DNA from: Nigrospora sphaerica
Taxonomy: Eukaryota; Ascomycota; Sordariomycetes; Amphisphaeriales; Apiosporaceae
Length of the DNA: 64,000 nucleotides
NCBI GenBank assembly: GCA_018287875.1
Contig: JAGVVL010000002.1
Location: 2,294,001 to 2,358,000 of the forward strand
Direction of reading: 5' to 3'
Part shown: positions 11,847-23,473 of the stretch, in pieces
Layout of the letters: each line of letters starts with the position of its first letter
Position numbering within the stretch: position 1 is the first letter of the stretch
The notes under the pieces: model-generated
Told to the model about the DNA's origin: nothing
Seen by the model: the letters and a program-made list of their open reading frames with translations, nothing else
The model's database searches: none
Translations under genes and position numbers: made by a program

Positions 11847-13323
11847 ATGTCTCACCGAAAGTACGAGGCTCCCCGCCACGGCTCTCTGGCCTACCTGCCC
11901 AGAAAGCGAGCCGCCCGTCACCGGGGTAAGGTCAAGTCGTGAGTGCCCTCCCCCATTTCAATTGCGATGCGACGGAGGGCGATGGCCCGGGTGGTTTCGA
12001 AGATGACGGATTGCGCCGCCTGCTGGCCACGGTTATCCCGCCGGACCACGCTTCACCCAGTCGGGCCACAGTTGCACCTTGTACTGGCATTCCGAGAGCT
12101 GCTGGCTGACCTGGTGTTGGTGTCCAGGTTCCCCAAGGATGACCCCAAGAAGCCCGTCCACCTGACGGCCACGATGGGCTACAAGGCTGGTATGACGACC
12201 ATCGTTCGCGACCTCGACCGCCCCGGCGCCAAGGCCCACAAGAAGGAGGTCGTTGAGGCCGTCAGCATCATTGACACCCCACCTGTACGAACAACGCAGC
12301 CCGCTTGGCTTTGTGCCTATGGCTAACATCTTTGATTTAGATGATCGTTGTTGGTCTTGTGGGCTACATCGAGACCCCCCGCGGTCTCCGCTCGCTCAAC
12401 ACCGTCTGGGCCGAGCACTTGAGCGATGAGATCAAGCGCCGCTTCTACAAGAACTGGTACAAGTCCAAGAAGAAGGCCTTCACCAAGTACGCCAAGAAGC
12501 ACTCCGAGAGCAAGGGCGCCTCCATTACCCGCGAGCTCGAGCGCATGAAGAAGTACTGCAGCGTCATCCGTGTCCTCGCCCACACCCAGATCCGCAAGAC
12601 GCCTCTCAAGCAGAAGAAGGCCCACCTTATGGAGATTCAGGTCAACGGTGGCTCCGTTGCCGACAAGGTCGAGTTCGGCCACGGTCTGTTCGAGAAGCCC
12701 GTCGAGGTCGGCTCCGTCTTCGAGCAGGACGAGGTGATCGATGTCATCGCCGTCACCAAGGGTCACGGCTTCAGCGGTGTCACCTCTCGTTGGGGCACCA
12801 AGAAGCTCCCGCGCAAGACCCACAAGGGTCTCCGCAAGGTTGCTTGTATCGGTGCCTGGCACCCGTCCCACGTCCAGTGGACTGTCGCCCGTGCCGGTCA
12901 GGATGGTTACCACCACCGTACCTCGGTCAACCACAAGATCTACCGCATTGGCAAGGGCGATAGCGACTCCAACGCCTCGACCGACCAAGACCCCACCAAG
13001 AAGACCATCACTCCGTAAGTTCCTGGGCCCGACCATGGTCACGTTGCACAAGCTAACAATTGAACAGTCTGGGTGGCTTCGTCCGCTACGGTGAGATCAA
13101 GAATGACTTCGTCATGGTCAAGGGCTCCATCCCCGGTACCAAAAAGCGAGTCATGACTCTCCGCAAGTCCATGTTCACTCACACCTCAAGAAAGGCTCTT
13201 GAGAAGGTCGAGCTGAAGTGGATCGACACCTCGTCTGAGTTCGGCCACGGTGCCTTCCAGACGCCGGCGGAGAAGAAGCAGTTCCAGGGTACCCTCAAGA
13301 AGGATCTCGTCCAGAGCTCGTAG
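11847..13323 (+). CDS. rpl3: 60S ribosomal protein L3 (uL3)
   Basis: The four exons (11847-11938, 12128-12284, 12341-13014 and 13068-13323) join to 392 residues, a normal length for fungal L3. The first exon encodes the conserved N-terminus [20 protein letters not shown]. The central region contains [20 protein letters not shown] and [10 protein letters not shown], the loop region that reaches toward the peptidyl-transferase centre. L3 binds 25S rRNA and is needed for large-subunit assembly. Intron 1 is 189 bp and interrupts codon 31, as is common for ribosomal protein genes. Codon use is strongly C-ending, typical of a highly expressed fungal gene. Identification is very secure. Confidence 0.98.
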
Positions 13324-13993
13324 AGAGTTCGTGTCTTTCCTTGTTCGGGTACGGGTCCATGCATCGGAGTTTCTGGGTCGCTTTTCAATGGCTTTTGGTG
13401 ACGGGCGTGGAGGTCTGAAAATAGGCATCTGATACCGCAACTAATGAGACAAGTTGCACGTGAACAAAACAAAAGCCAGAGATTCCCCAGTATCTGCCCG
13501 CGTTCCTAATCAGGCCCCTGTGACACTTGCGGCGAACTGGCGCGTCTCGCTGGACAGGCATGCGTACGGTTTCTAACATGAGGTTGCCCAGTTGTCGTAA
13601 GAGTTGTCCGAACCGCGCGGATAGCCAGACGTAAACTTGGGTTATGTGCTGTTCGGCCCCGAGCACTTGTTTCTGTAATGCATGCTTAAGAAATGGTACG
13701 TAGGCGTTGCCGTGGTCTGGCTGCCATCTGGGCATTGTTCGGAGGGGGCTCGAAAGTGATATTGGATAGGTATTAGCTTCGGGATGTACCTAATTTGATG
13801 TGCCGGACCCCGGGCTCCAGCCTGCTGACTTTGGCACCTCTTTGGGATGGATGTGCCTACATCCCGAGCAACCTACTTTAGCTGCATCTAGCTAACATAA
13901 GTATGTACTTCGTTACCCAGTCGTATTGCCTTGCGTCATACCCGCCAGCCCACCTTCCGACTCCCAATAGGCACTCGTAGCAGTCCTGTGGGC
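13324..13993. other. spacer after L3
   Basis: Contains the L3 3' region and the upstream region of the next gene. No coding frame was recognised. Confidence 0.6.
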
Positions 13994-14934
13994 ATGTTAG
14001 GCACCTTCTACCGTCGCCCATATGCCCTATATCTTCGCCGGTTTCTTACGGCCGACCCAAGCCGCGCCTATTCTTTCCAGTCCTTTGGATTCAGCGCCCA
14101 GTGCCACGCGACGGAAACAAAACCGACTACGATCACCGCCCGCCCCCCCTCGTACCTTAACCCAGCGACGACCACAGCCGTGCGTGGCCGGCGCGGATAC
14201 ACCTCGACCAGATCGCTGAATATGGCGTCCGACGAGGATTACATGGCCTTTCTGGACAAGGCAAACCAGGATCCCAATGAGGGGTATGCGAGACCTGCGA
14301 CCGAGGGCACCAAGAAGGAGCTTAAGACCACGGATGCGGGCGTTCAAGTCCCTGTCGTTTTGACCGAAGCGACCAAGGACGCATTCTACGTCAGTGACGC
14401 CGATGAGCCCTTCGTGCCCGTATGTCTGCGGTGGGATGAAGATGGCAAAGGGCTGCCCGACGAAGGTGCGTTTCCGTACCTGTTCACCTGCCCCCCCCTC
14501 GTGCCTCCCGCGGCAGCCGTATAGCTCTGCGGGCCGCGTGCAATAAAGCACAAGCGGACAAGCGTCTGTCTACGGTGGTAGTATCATGCCGGGCAAGGCC
14601 CAGCGATGGTTTTTGGCCACCTTGTGCAAGCCAGCTAGTGAGAAAGCATGACTAACGCTTGGGTTCCGCGCCGGCAGTCGAGTTTGGAACTCTCATCGGC
14701 CACCCCGACCCCTCCTCGGCGGGCATCGAGCTGCAAGACCCGGCCGATTGGGACCCCAAGGGCCAGTATAATGACCTCCTCGAAGCGGTGCGCAGGGCGG
14801 GCAAGGGAAACGATGTCAAGGTCTACCGTGTCCCGCGCGACGGGACGCGGACCGAGTTCTGGTTGGTCACCACGGAGGGCAAGGGCAAGGGGGCGAAGCT
14901 GGTGGGGGTCAAGGCTTTGGCCGTGGAGAGTTGA
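13994..14934 (+). CDS. conserved protein of unknown function with possible mitochondrial presequence
   Basis: I do not recognise a named family. Two exons join in frame: exon 1 ends at 14465 and exon 2 is 14678-14934. The 212-bp intron has a GTGCGT donor, a GACTAAC branch-like site and a CAG acceptor. The conserved-looking core begins at ATG 14222 (MASDEDYMAF) and gives 166 residues. The frame is open without a stop back to ATG 13994, which gives 242 residues. The extra 76 residues hold many Arg and only two acidic residues and end near RRGYTSTRSLN, so they resemble a mitochondrial targeting presequence. The core is acidic, soluble and lacks membrane segments; it contains WDEDGKGLPDE and a C-terminal beta-rich stretch FWLVTTEGKGKG. 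Which start is used, or whether both are, cannot be settled here. Confidence 0.75.
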
Positions 14935-15602
14935 GGGACTGGTGATGTGTAGGTGCTTTGAGAGTCGGCTCGGATTCTTGACTTCTTGATTTACGGAACG
15001 TAACAGGAGCGTAGACGAGCAGAGGCGCGGCGTGATGCCGGCCGCGGACAGGCCGGGGATGCTGGTTCGCACATGGGCGGCGCTGCACACAGGACTGTCG
15101 CGCGAGATGAAGGGGACATGGCAAGGAGTAGTTATTCCCACATGAAGACCCTGTTCCGTACCTCGCATCCTGTTTTCATCCATATGAATACGTGCTCGCC
15201 CGCACTCAATTATGATGTAGGTGATTCCCATGGCCTGTCCGGCGCCGTCGGATGCGTTTCCGACATCACATAGGAGGTATGTACCTTGGTATGTAATATG
15301 GATGTTGGACGGCATGGACGGATGCGAGTTCTAGCAGGTCGGCAGGGCGGCAGATGGGCTGCCCCGCGCTCCCGATAACAGGAACCACCAAAAAATCGTG
15401 GATCTACCTGCAACTCGCATAGCTCCAGGGTCGCCCACGACCCAGAGCCGAACGCGCATCTTTCCCTCCCCAAGCCCGCTGGCATTTGCTCTTTTGCTGT
15501 TGGCCTCCGACCCTTCCCCCCTTCAACGCAAACAGGGCCTGTCCGAAGTTCAATCGTCGATTCCTGGCTGTTTCGATCCTGTCAAACGACCCCCTACGCG
15601 CC
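14935..15602. other. spacer upstream of the anthranilate synthase gene
   Basis: No gene was seen. The last 130 bp are C/T-rich, as expected for a fungal promoter and leader. Confidence 0.6.
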
Positions 15603-17323
15603 ATGGATCAAGCTGTGAGGCCACCCCGGAGAGTGTGACTCAGCCCCGCCATCCTCCCCTCGAGCCTTCCGACTGACACGCCCATTGCGCCTCTCTCTGT
15701 AGGATGTGATATCACCGTCGCTGGAGACAATCAAGGAACTCCTGTCGAAACCCCAGCCTGGCCCCAAAAAGGCCAACCTGATCCCTCTGTATGGCCAGAT
15801 TACCGCCGACATCATCACCCCCTCGGCCGCCTACCTCAAAGTCGCCGCCCACTCGCAGTCCGACTACTCGTTCCTGTTCGAAAGCGCGGCGACGGAGCGG
15901 GTCGGCCGGTATAGCTTCGTGGCGGCGAATCCGCGCAAGGTTTTGAAAACGGGCGAGGGCCATGGCCTGGCCTGCGATCCGCTGCCCGGCCTCGAGGCGG
16001 AGCTGAGCGACTACGTCGTGATGGACGTGCCCGATCTCAAGCTGCCGCCGCTGACCGGAGGCGCCGTGGGATATGTGGGCTACGATTGCGTTCGGTATTT
16101 CGAGCCCAAGACGGCGCGACCCATGCAGGACGTGCTCCAGATTCCCGAGTCGCTCTTCATGCTCTTCAACACCATTGTGGCTTTCGACCGCTTCTACGGC
16201 ATCATCAAGGTGGTCACATACCTCCCGGTACCTGAAGATCTGAGCAAGCTGGACGCCGAGTACGAGAAGGCCACCGGGACTATCCGAGAGCTCATCGATG
16301 TGCTCAATGCGCCGGAGATCCCCCTCCCGGAACAGCAGCCCATCACTCTCGGCCACGAGTATACATCCAACATTGGGCGGGAGGGCTACGAGAGCCACGT
16401 GACGGAGCTGAAGAAGCACATCGTGGCCGGAGACATCATCCAGGCCGTGCCGTCACAGCGGTTCGCGCGCCCCACGTCGTTGCACCCCTTTAACGTCTAC
16501 CGGCACCTCCGCACCGTCAACCCGTCGCCCTACCTATTCTACATCGACTGCAAGGACTTCCAGATTGTTGGCGCGTCACCCGAGCTGCTTGTGAAGAATG
16601 AGGCCGGCCGCGTCATCACGCACCCCATCGCCGGCACGGTGAAGCGCGGCAAGACGCCCGAGGAGGACGAGCGCCTCGCCTCGGAGCTGCGCAACTCGCT
16701 CAAGGACCGCGCCGAACACGTCATGCTCGTCGACCTGGCCCGCAACGATGTGAACCGGGTGTGTGACCCCCTGACGACCCGGGTGGACCGCTTGATGGTG
16801 GTGGAGAAGTTCAGCCACGTTCAGCACCTGGTGTCGCAGGTCTCGGGTGTGCTGCGGCCCGGCTGCACCCGCTTCGACGCTTTCCGGTCCATCTTCCCGG
16901 CCGGCACCGTATCGGGAGCCCCCAAGGTCAAGGCCATGGAGCTGATCGCGGAGCTGGAGAAGGAGAAGAGAGGCATCTACGCCGGCGCCGTCGGCTACTT
17001 CGGCTACTCAAGCGTCGACCCCCAGGGCAACGTGCGGGACGGCGAGATGGACACGTGCATTGCCCTGCGGACCATGCTGGTCAAGGACGGCATAACATAT
17101 CTACAGGCCGGTAAGTGCTGCCCCCCCTGCCGTGACGTGGCAAGGGGCCGGCGCCTTGGGGAAGGGGGAGGTGACCGAAGAGCTAACATGGTAACCAGGC
17201 GGCGGCATCGTGTTCGATTCGGACGAGTACGACGAGTGGATGGAGACGATGAACAAACTGGGTGCCAATATGCACTGCATCACTTCGGCCGAGAACCTCT
17301 ACGCCAAGCGGCAGAAATCATGA
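15603..17323 (+). CDS. trpE: anthranilate synthase component I
   Basis: The exons 15603-15614, 15703-17110 and 17199-17323 join to 514 residues. The enzyme converts chorismate and ammonia or glutamine to anthranilate, the first committed step of tryptophan synthesis; in fungi it partners with the trifunctional glutamine amidotransferase subunit. The N-terminal domain holds the region around [14 protein letters not shown], where the feedback tryptophan site lies in this family. The chorismate-binding domain shows [34 protein letters not shown] and [12 protein letters not shown], ending in [10 protein letters not shown]. The first exon is only 12 nt (MDQA). That start was chosen because the frame before 15703 otherwise lacks an ATG and the splice site GCT|GTGAGG is good. 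Intron 1 carries a perfect TGACTCA. The gene is convergent with the GFA-family gene 147 bp downstream. Confidence 0.93.
15636..15642 (+). promoter_or_regulatory. perfect TGACTCA (Cpc1/Gcn4-type site) in trpE intron 1
   Basis: TGACTCA is the consensus palindrome bound by the bZIP regulator of cross-pathway amino-acid control (Gcn4 in yeast, CPC1/CpcA in filamentous fungi), whose targets include tryptophan genes. It sits 22 bp into intron 1, 33 bp after the start codon. Binding is inferred. Confidence 0.6.
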
Positions 17324-17420
17324 TTCGGAGGGGCCCAAGACAGCTTGTCACCATTTCGTGGCCCGTTTCGGACCAATTCACATAGACATGCAGGGCAACG
17401 GCCCTGAATTAAAAAGAAAA

Positions 17421-17427
17421 TGAGTCA
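17421..17427 (+). promoter_or_regulatory. second perfect TGAGTCA downstream of trpE
   Basis: The 7-bp motif lies between the convergent trpE and GFA-family stop codons. It may be chance, since a given 7-mer of this kind is expected a few times per window. Confidence 0.25.
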
Positions 17428-17470
17428 AGGCATCAGGTACCGGGTGGGCTAAAGTATCCGCGTCCCCCCA

Positions 17471-18468
17471 TCATTTCATCTGCTTCGTTTCCTCATCCCA
17501 GTAGTGACCCGACAAATCTCCGGCAGGCGGGACCCGGTTCTTACCGTCTAACTTCTTGTACTTGAGCTCATCCAAGTTGATGCCGTATATGGAGCGTACC
17601 TGTCCTGCAGGTTAGCCACGGAGGGAGGAGGTGGGCGTGCTCCCTGGATCCTTTCCGCTTGGCCGCCGCATGCTCTCGAGCTTCCAGTTTCCCCGATACC
17701 AGCCAATGCAGCGTAAGAAACCGAACGAGGATGCCGTAGTTTTGCCGAGAAGGCCAGGTTCAAAACGGAAGAGGGAGAGGAAGAAAAGGAAGTCGCGGCG
17801 GCGGCGAGGGCAAAGGCGAAACAAAGAAAGGGGGGGATATAAAAAGAAAACCTTACGCTGACGCCGTACTCGTGCGGCTTGTGCACGTCACGGAAGTCGA
17901 TGCCCAGGCTGGCGCCGCATTTGGGGCAAAATAGCTGGTCCTTCTCCTTGGAGTTGAAGCGATAGACGGCACAGCGGTCGCGTCCGTCGTTGTGCCACTG
18001 GATCTGTGATGCGTTCGGGTCTGGGGAACACGAAATGGTTAACCACCAAAACAGTAAAGTCCCAGATGTCCCGCCCACAACATCACAACCCCCTTTTCCC
18101 CCTCTCTCTGTCTCTCCTCTCTCTTTCCTCTCTTCTCTCTCTCTCGCACCTTGCTCCCTCCCTCCCTCCCCTTCTCTCTCTGCCCTCTTCTCCCCCAACA
18201 CGCCACGGGGAGGGGCGAGCCGACCATCCCCCTCCTTCCCCATTGGGGACACAAGACGGGGAAAAGGGTGGGAGGAAGCGAAAGGGTGAAACGTACAAAC
18301 GAGCAGGTAGCCGAAGCGCGTGCAGGCCGAGCAGTTGCACTGCAGCACCTCGTACTCGGGCAGCGGCGGGGACAGCGTCATGGCGAACTTGACGAAGCCG
18401 CAGTGGCATCCGCACTCGTACGTACAGCTGGACGGCGACGACGCCGCGCCGGCCCGGGTCGACGACAT
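17471..18468 (-). CDS. GFA/CENP-V-fold zinc-binding protein (DUF636 type)
   Basis: The minus-strand exons 18468-18297, 18020-17857 and 17599-17471 join to 154 residues. The GFA fold binds zinc through cysteine pairs, all visible here: CGCHCG near residue 19, CNCSAC near residue 44, and CPKCG near residue 88. The family includes S-(hydroxymethyl)glutathione synthase, but fungal members are numerous and most have no tested activity, so a formaldehyde role should not be assumed. The C-terminus IYGINLDELKYKKLDGKN is typical of the family. Intron 1 (276 bp) is filled with a purine-rich tract on the sense strand. Intron 2 is 257 bp; its acceptor was placed at GACAG|GTACGC because the CTGCAG a few bases earlier would break the frame. 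Confidence 0.9.
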
Positions 18469-19346
18469 GTTTGGGGAGCGCGGCGGGTGGGGAGGCGGTT
18501 CCTGGTAGAGCGGCAGAGACGTCGGTACGCGTACCGAATGGGGGTGGGAGGAAGGGGCAATGGCTTGCCTAGGTTGTCATTGGGGTCGCACAGGCCGTGT
18601 GGGTGCGTATGTGTGTGATAATATGTACGTGTATGAGTGTGTGTGTGAGTATGTGTGGGCGAGTGTGGGTGAATGTGTGAGGGAAGAAGATGGGAATGCC
18701 AATAACAAAAAAGCAGATGCGCGGCGGGTCAGCGGAAGGATGAGCCAACTGTGGTCGGGAGATGGTAGCTCTCGACTTGGCACTGGTGCATCATTGAACA
18801 TATCACTGTAAAATAGTTAATTTATACAACGTCTTTCTAACTTCAGTATGACGCTTCAGGAAGCAAGGGTAAGGAAACTCCCAGCCATTGGGCTGCGTGT
18901 ATGCACTGTTCGTTTAATCCCTTCGAGGCAGCCTCTTCCTTCTGTTGCGAGGTCCTCCTCAGCATCAAGTAAGCACTTGGAAGGATCGAGGCAAGATCAT
19001 ATCAACCAGATCCACACCATTTTAGAGGCCGATTTCCCGCTTCACAAAACAAAAGCAAAAATAATACGAGTGATCTCATCCGCTTCCATTCTCATTATAT
19101 TCGGCCCATGAATGGCGGGCCATTATTAAGAAGCAGGCCAGCGCTCATAAGCAACTCGTTTCACCCAGGCGCTCTCCTCGTTACCCCCCTTGAAGTCTTG
19201 GAGCGAACCGCCAGCGCCAAACCTGGTTCCAAATTTTAAACATCGACTTGGTATCATATATAACTTTTGGGGAATCGCTGCACATAACTCAACCGAAGCA
19301 ATAAGCAAGAAAGGCAGTGTGCAAAACTGCATCGCGCTCGCCCACC
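18469..19346. other. spacer with GT-rich microsatellite
   Basis: About 18595-18690 is rich in GTGTGT/GTATGTGT units on the plus strand and probably belongs to the promoter or leader of the GFA-family gene. The rest is the 3' region of the MFS gene. No coding frame was recognised. Confidence 0.65.
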
Positions 19347-21345
19347 TTAGACGGGCTGCTCGTGTTGCTGCTGGCTGCGAGGGACGTTCGAGAGAGCAGC
19401 ATGGTCCTCCCTCTCCCTCTCCCTCTCCCGCTCCTTTTCGTCGTGGTTGTCCACCGAGCCCTCGGCACCCGACTCGTTGCTCGGCGTGTGGTCCACCTCC
19501 TCGGCCGGCGCCGACGGAGCAAACTGGCTCTTGGCGCGGATCTTGTGACCGTAAAGGTAAAATATGACGGGGATAGGGACCAAGGCCGCCGCCACGCAAC
19601 CCAGCAACGTGGCAGCCCAGTTGATGCCCATGCCGTTGAACATATACTGCGAGAACAGCGGGAAGCCGGCGCCACAGAGCGAACGCAGGAACGTGTTTCC
19701 TGCGATGGCCGAGGCGGCGAACATGAGGTACGCATCGACTAGGTAGTTCAGAGCCTGGAGGAAGATGGCCATCAAGCCATACCCAGTCAGGAGACCCGAG
19801 AGGACAGGGACGATCCAGTGAACGGTGCCACTGTAGCCCGACCAGCCAAACCAGAAAATACCGCCGGTGAAAGCGACACCACCGGCAATCACCACGGGAA
19901 GACGCCACTCGGGAACGGGCACCCCATTGTTCGCCGCCAGCTGCCTCTGGTATCGGGGTTGAAGCAGCAGGACCGTCGTGCCGGCCAGCAGCTGACCCAC
20001 AATCATGCCGAAGAAAGCGAGGCCAGACTGGCCCGCGCCGAATCCGTAGATGCCCTGGAAGACAAAGGGGTAGGCCGTCAGGAACAAGTAGAGAAGGCCG
20101 TAGATGAAGGCCATGTAGATGGAGAGGAGCGTAACGATGGGCTCGAAGAAGAGGAGTCGCATTGGACGCAAGAAGTTCTTCTGGAGCAACTCCTTGAAAT
20201 CAACTTCGATTTCCTCCTGCTTCGCGTGTATGCCCCAGTTCTTCGTGCGGCGGCGCAGCTCGGACGCCTTGGCGACCAGGATGACGGGCGGGTATGTCTC
20301 GTCCAGAAAGAGGACATCCAGCGTGAAGCCAGTGAAGCCCATGATGGTCGCGAGGTACATGGTCCACCGCCAACCGAGATAGGACTCGACGATGTAACCA
20401 CCGACAAAGGGCGCCAGAAGCGGCCCGGTGAAGACGGCCATGGAGAAGATGGTGATGGCAACGCCACGGGTCGCGTTGTCGTACATGTCAGAGAAGACGG
20501 CAGCGACCACAGCCAGCGGGCAGGCGCCGCAGAAACCGGCGAAGAAGCGACAAATCAGTAGCGTCTGCAAGTCCTTGGCCGTGGCGCACGCAAGGGAGAA
20601 AAGCGAGAATCCGAACATGGAGATGCAGATGGGGAGACGTCGGCCCTTCAGCTCCGACAGGGGCGCCCAGAACGTCGGTCCAGTGGCGAATCCGAGAACA
20701 AACAGCGACACGCCGAGAACCCCGACTTCGGTGCTGACACCAAAGGCTTCTGCGACAGGGCGCGTGGCGGCCGAGAAGATACTCGAGGCAAACGAAGCCG
20801 TCATGGTGGTGAACCCAAGCATGGCGGAGGTGAGCAGTCTGTAGGCGCGCGATAGTCAGTATCGGCAGTCGGCGGCAGGCGGACCGAGGGGAGGGAAATG
20901 GCACCTACTTCTTGTTGCTCGGCCAGTTCTGCGCGTGATAGGGGTCGTCGGGACCGTCAAACTCGACAACGTACTCCTCCTGGTCCGGAAGCGGCGGCGG
21001 AAAGGGCTTCCCGGCGCCGAAGTTGGGCAGGGGCTTGGACTGACGGCTCCGGCTCCGCACGCTCCGGCCTATGGTTTCGCTGTGCTGGCTGCGGGCCGTC
21101 TGTATCCGGCTCAGGGCGGTAGGATGTCGCTCCAGATCACCTTGGGTTGAGACGCGGCTCATACCCCCGGCCGTGCGCTGTCGAGCCACGCTCCGTTCGC
21201 TCGAGGACGTGGTGGATATGGACGTGGCCGTCGACACCACTCGCTCGATCTCGTTGCTCGCCCTACGATGCTGCTGCCCGGTCTCGTGGTTCTGCCATCT
21301 CGCATCCTCCTCCGCCGCCAGGACCTGGCGGTCGACGTCGTTCAT
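19347..21345 (-). CDS. MFS transporter, DHA1 drug:H+ antiporter type
   Basis: The two minus-strand exons 21345-20909 and 20838-19347 join to 642 residues. A long hydrophilic, Ser/Arg-rich N-terminus of about 150 residues ends in DPYHAQNWPSNKK, the usual lead-in of 12-TM DHA1 transporters in fungi. TM segments follow, with the conserved loop APLSELKGRR, then RFFAGFCGA, GWRWTMY and LFLDETYPPV. A central cytoplasmic loop (RRRTKNWG ... DFKELL) splits the protein into two halves of six TMs. Relatives export drugs, polyamines or secondary metabolites through the plasma membrane; the substrate here is unknown. The C-terminal tail contains alternating Glu-Arg encoded by a CT/GA microsatellite near 19400-19435. 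The 70-bp intron has a GTAGGT donor and a CAG acceptor. Confidence 0.92.
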
Positions 21346-23473
21346 GTTGCAGGTGTCGGCTCGGATCGTGTATCGTGTATCGTGTGGTGACTGGGTCTTG
21401 ACGTTCTGTCACGAGGTGGTCTACGTCACTGACACACCGGGTCGAAATCTCAAGGCCAAGCAAGATGAAGACGGAGGACAAGAGAGGGACGACGTTCCGG
21501 GGGGGATGGGAAGTTGGCTGTATTTGTCCCTCCTCCAACGTCTGCTGCCGTTCCATCTACCGTAGCGGCCCCGGCCAGGGTGCGTATTTGTAGCTACTAG
21601 TCCAATGCCAATGCCCCAGATGGACGGGGACCCGAGACGGAGAGTCGCCCAGGTGGATGCCCTCCATCGGATGGGTCAATTGGTAATGAGCGACCCAGAA
21701 TCCGGCAAGGGTGCCGCTTCCCGCGAGAGGACAGTGGCGTGCCGAGGCAGGAACCACTTGCGCTGTGCGCCTTCCTCTGCTCCGTATTCTGCAGACGCAT
21801 AGGACGGACCAAAAGTACCTCTCCCTGTCCGCCTGTCGGAGCTACCGCCAGCTCATTCCTACTTCCGATTTCTCGCGACCCCGAAAAGAGAGAGAAAGGG
21901 AGAAAGGTAGCAGGCATGCAAGGCACTTAGTAAGAGCCGCGTATAGATAGCCCGACAGCACGAATCATGGCCTCCAATGGCCACATGAGCCCCCACCCAA
22001 AAAGTCCCCTTCGTCGCCCTCTTCCCATTTGGCAGTGGCAGGCTGGGCGATGCCTAGATCTTGATCTTTGCCGGGCGGTGGCGGCCCCTCGATCATCAGT
22101 CATACGCCATAATGCCGAACGCGTGGGCGGGCAAGCCGCCCGCCCGCCGCCGAAAGGTTAAGATTGCCTGCATGTGGTGGGAGCTGCTGCCCGTAGCCCA
22201 GACCACCCGCCCTAACAGCTGCACTCAGTGCTTGTAGAGTGCAGGGCTGCCAGTCTCCAGCTTCCTTCACCGACAAGGCCCGTCGTCGCTGTCTATCTGG
22301 TTTACTGGAGCGGGCCTCGATACCTGCCAAACTGCGTGTGCAAATACTGGGGCCGGGCCGCGTACGCATTGCCGAGTGCCATGCAAAACGAGCTTTCGAG
22401 AAGGAAGCGGTTCGCCGCGGCCGACGTGGGGCCCTGTGTGTGTCAGAAGCGACGACGAGATTCGAGAGACATCGTTGGCCGCGAGGAAAAATTTTCCCTT
22501 AGCTGCTAAGTCGGGTGCGCTCTCGCCATACGAAGTACATCGCGGTTCAGCGGGCAATGGATGACCACAGGGCGCGCCCCCGAAGCGGGGCGACGCGAAA
22601 CGACGGGGCTCGTTGGGCATCGGCTCCCTGACTGCTGGCCTGAGCGACTTGCAGTTACGATGTATATCCGTCACCAGTAGATCAACCAGTCACCGCACCA
22701 CGACCAGGGCGCTCTCTCTCCCGACGAACCCTGTCAAAAGGGGCGAGCGCGCGAGGGCAAAAAAAAAAAAAATAGAGGCGAGGGGACCCAGGCGACCGGT
22801 TAGCCACGGGCCGCGGAACTCTGGTCAAGGCGTATTGTATGCCCTGGAATTGGCCCGTCTGCGGCTGCTACCTTCCGATTCGCTGCGCTGTGCTTCTCAG
22901 CTTCCGGGCAACGCTGATTAATTGGCCGTGCTGACCCACCCCAGCCATCGAATACTGCTTCTCTCAGAGCGGTCTAGGTACTCATAGCCTACGACTACGC
23001 CGCATCCAGCTTCGAGTCCGCTCTGCCAGCACGACCACGGGAGGCGGTAGCAATGGTCCCTGGTTGGCGCGCGGGTACTCCTTATGCCCGAAAGCGCGAG
23101 GTCTCCTACTGGCCTTTACTTGGCGCCTTGTCATGCTGCATCTGGACAGGGCTAGCACGGTGCACCTTCCAGCCAGGCTTCTAGCGCTGCTTCTACCAAC
23201 GAAAGTGTACCTCGCCGTCGCCGGGCTTACCGATCGCCCGCGGCAATATCGACCCTCGCAACACGGGACATCCCGAGGAAGCGGCAGTTGTGCCGAGCTT
23301 GGACGGCAGACTTGGCTCGCAAGGGCAGCGGGCGGCCCAGATACGCTTATTCGACGGAGAATAGTGTCAAGGAACATGGTTGGTAAGGCTGATCGAGACG
23401 GTGGGACTGATGCTCTTCATGGGGCGAAGGGGTATCACGGCCTCAGCCGTGCCCGTCTGTATCGCGCACCTGT
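21346..23473. other. spacer between two transporter genes
   Basis: Contains the promoter of the DHA1 gene and the 3' region of the inositol-type transporter. No recognisable gene was seen; an A-run of about 13 lies near 22760. Confidence 0.6.

Noticed and set aside
12323..13051. 242-residue ORF antisense to L3
   Set aside because: Shadow of the highly biased L3 codons; Leu/Gly/Val/Asp-rich with no domain.
14635..15315. 226-residue minus-strand ORF
   Set aside because: Overlaps exon 2 of the conserved gene at 13994-14934 and continues into spacer; no protein-like features.
15712..16419. 235-residue ORF antisense to trpE
   Set aside because: Shadow of GC-ending codons in the trpE exon.
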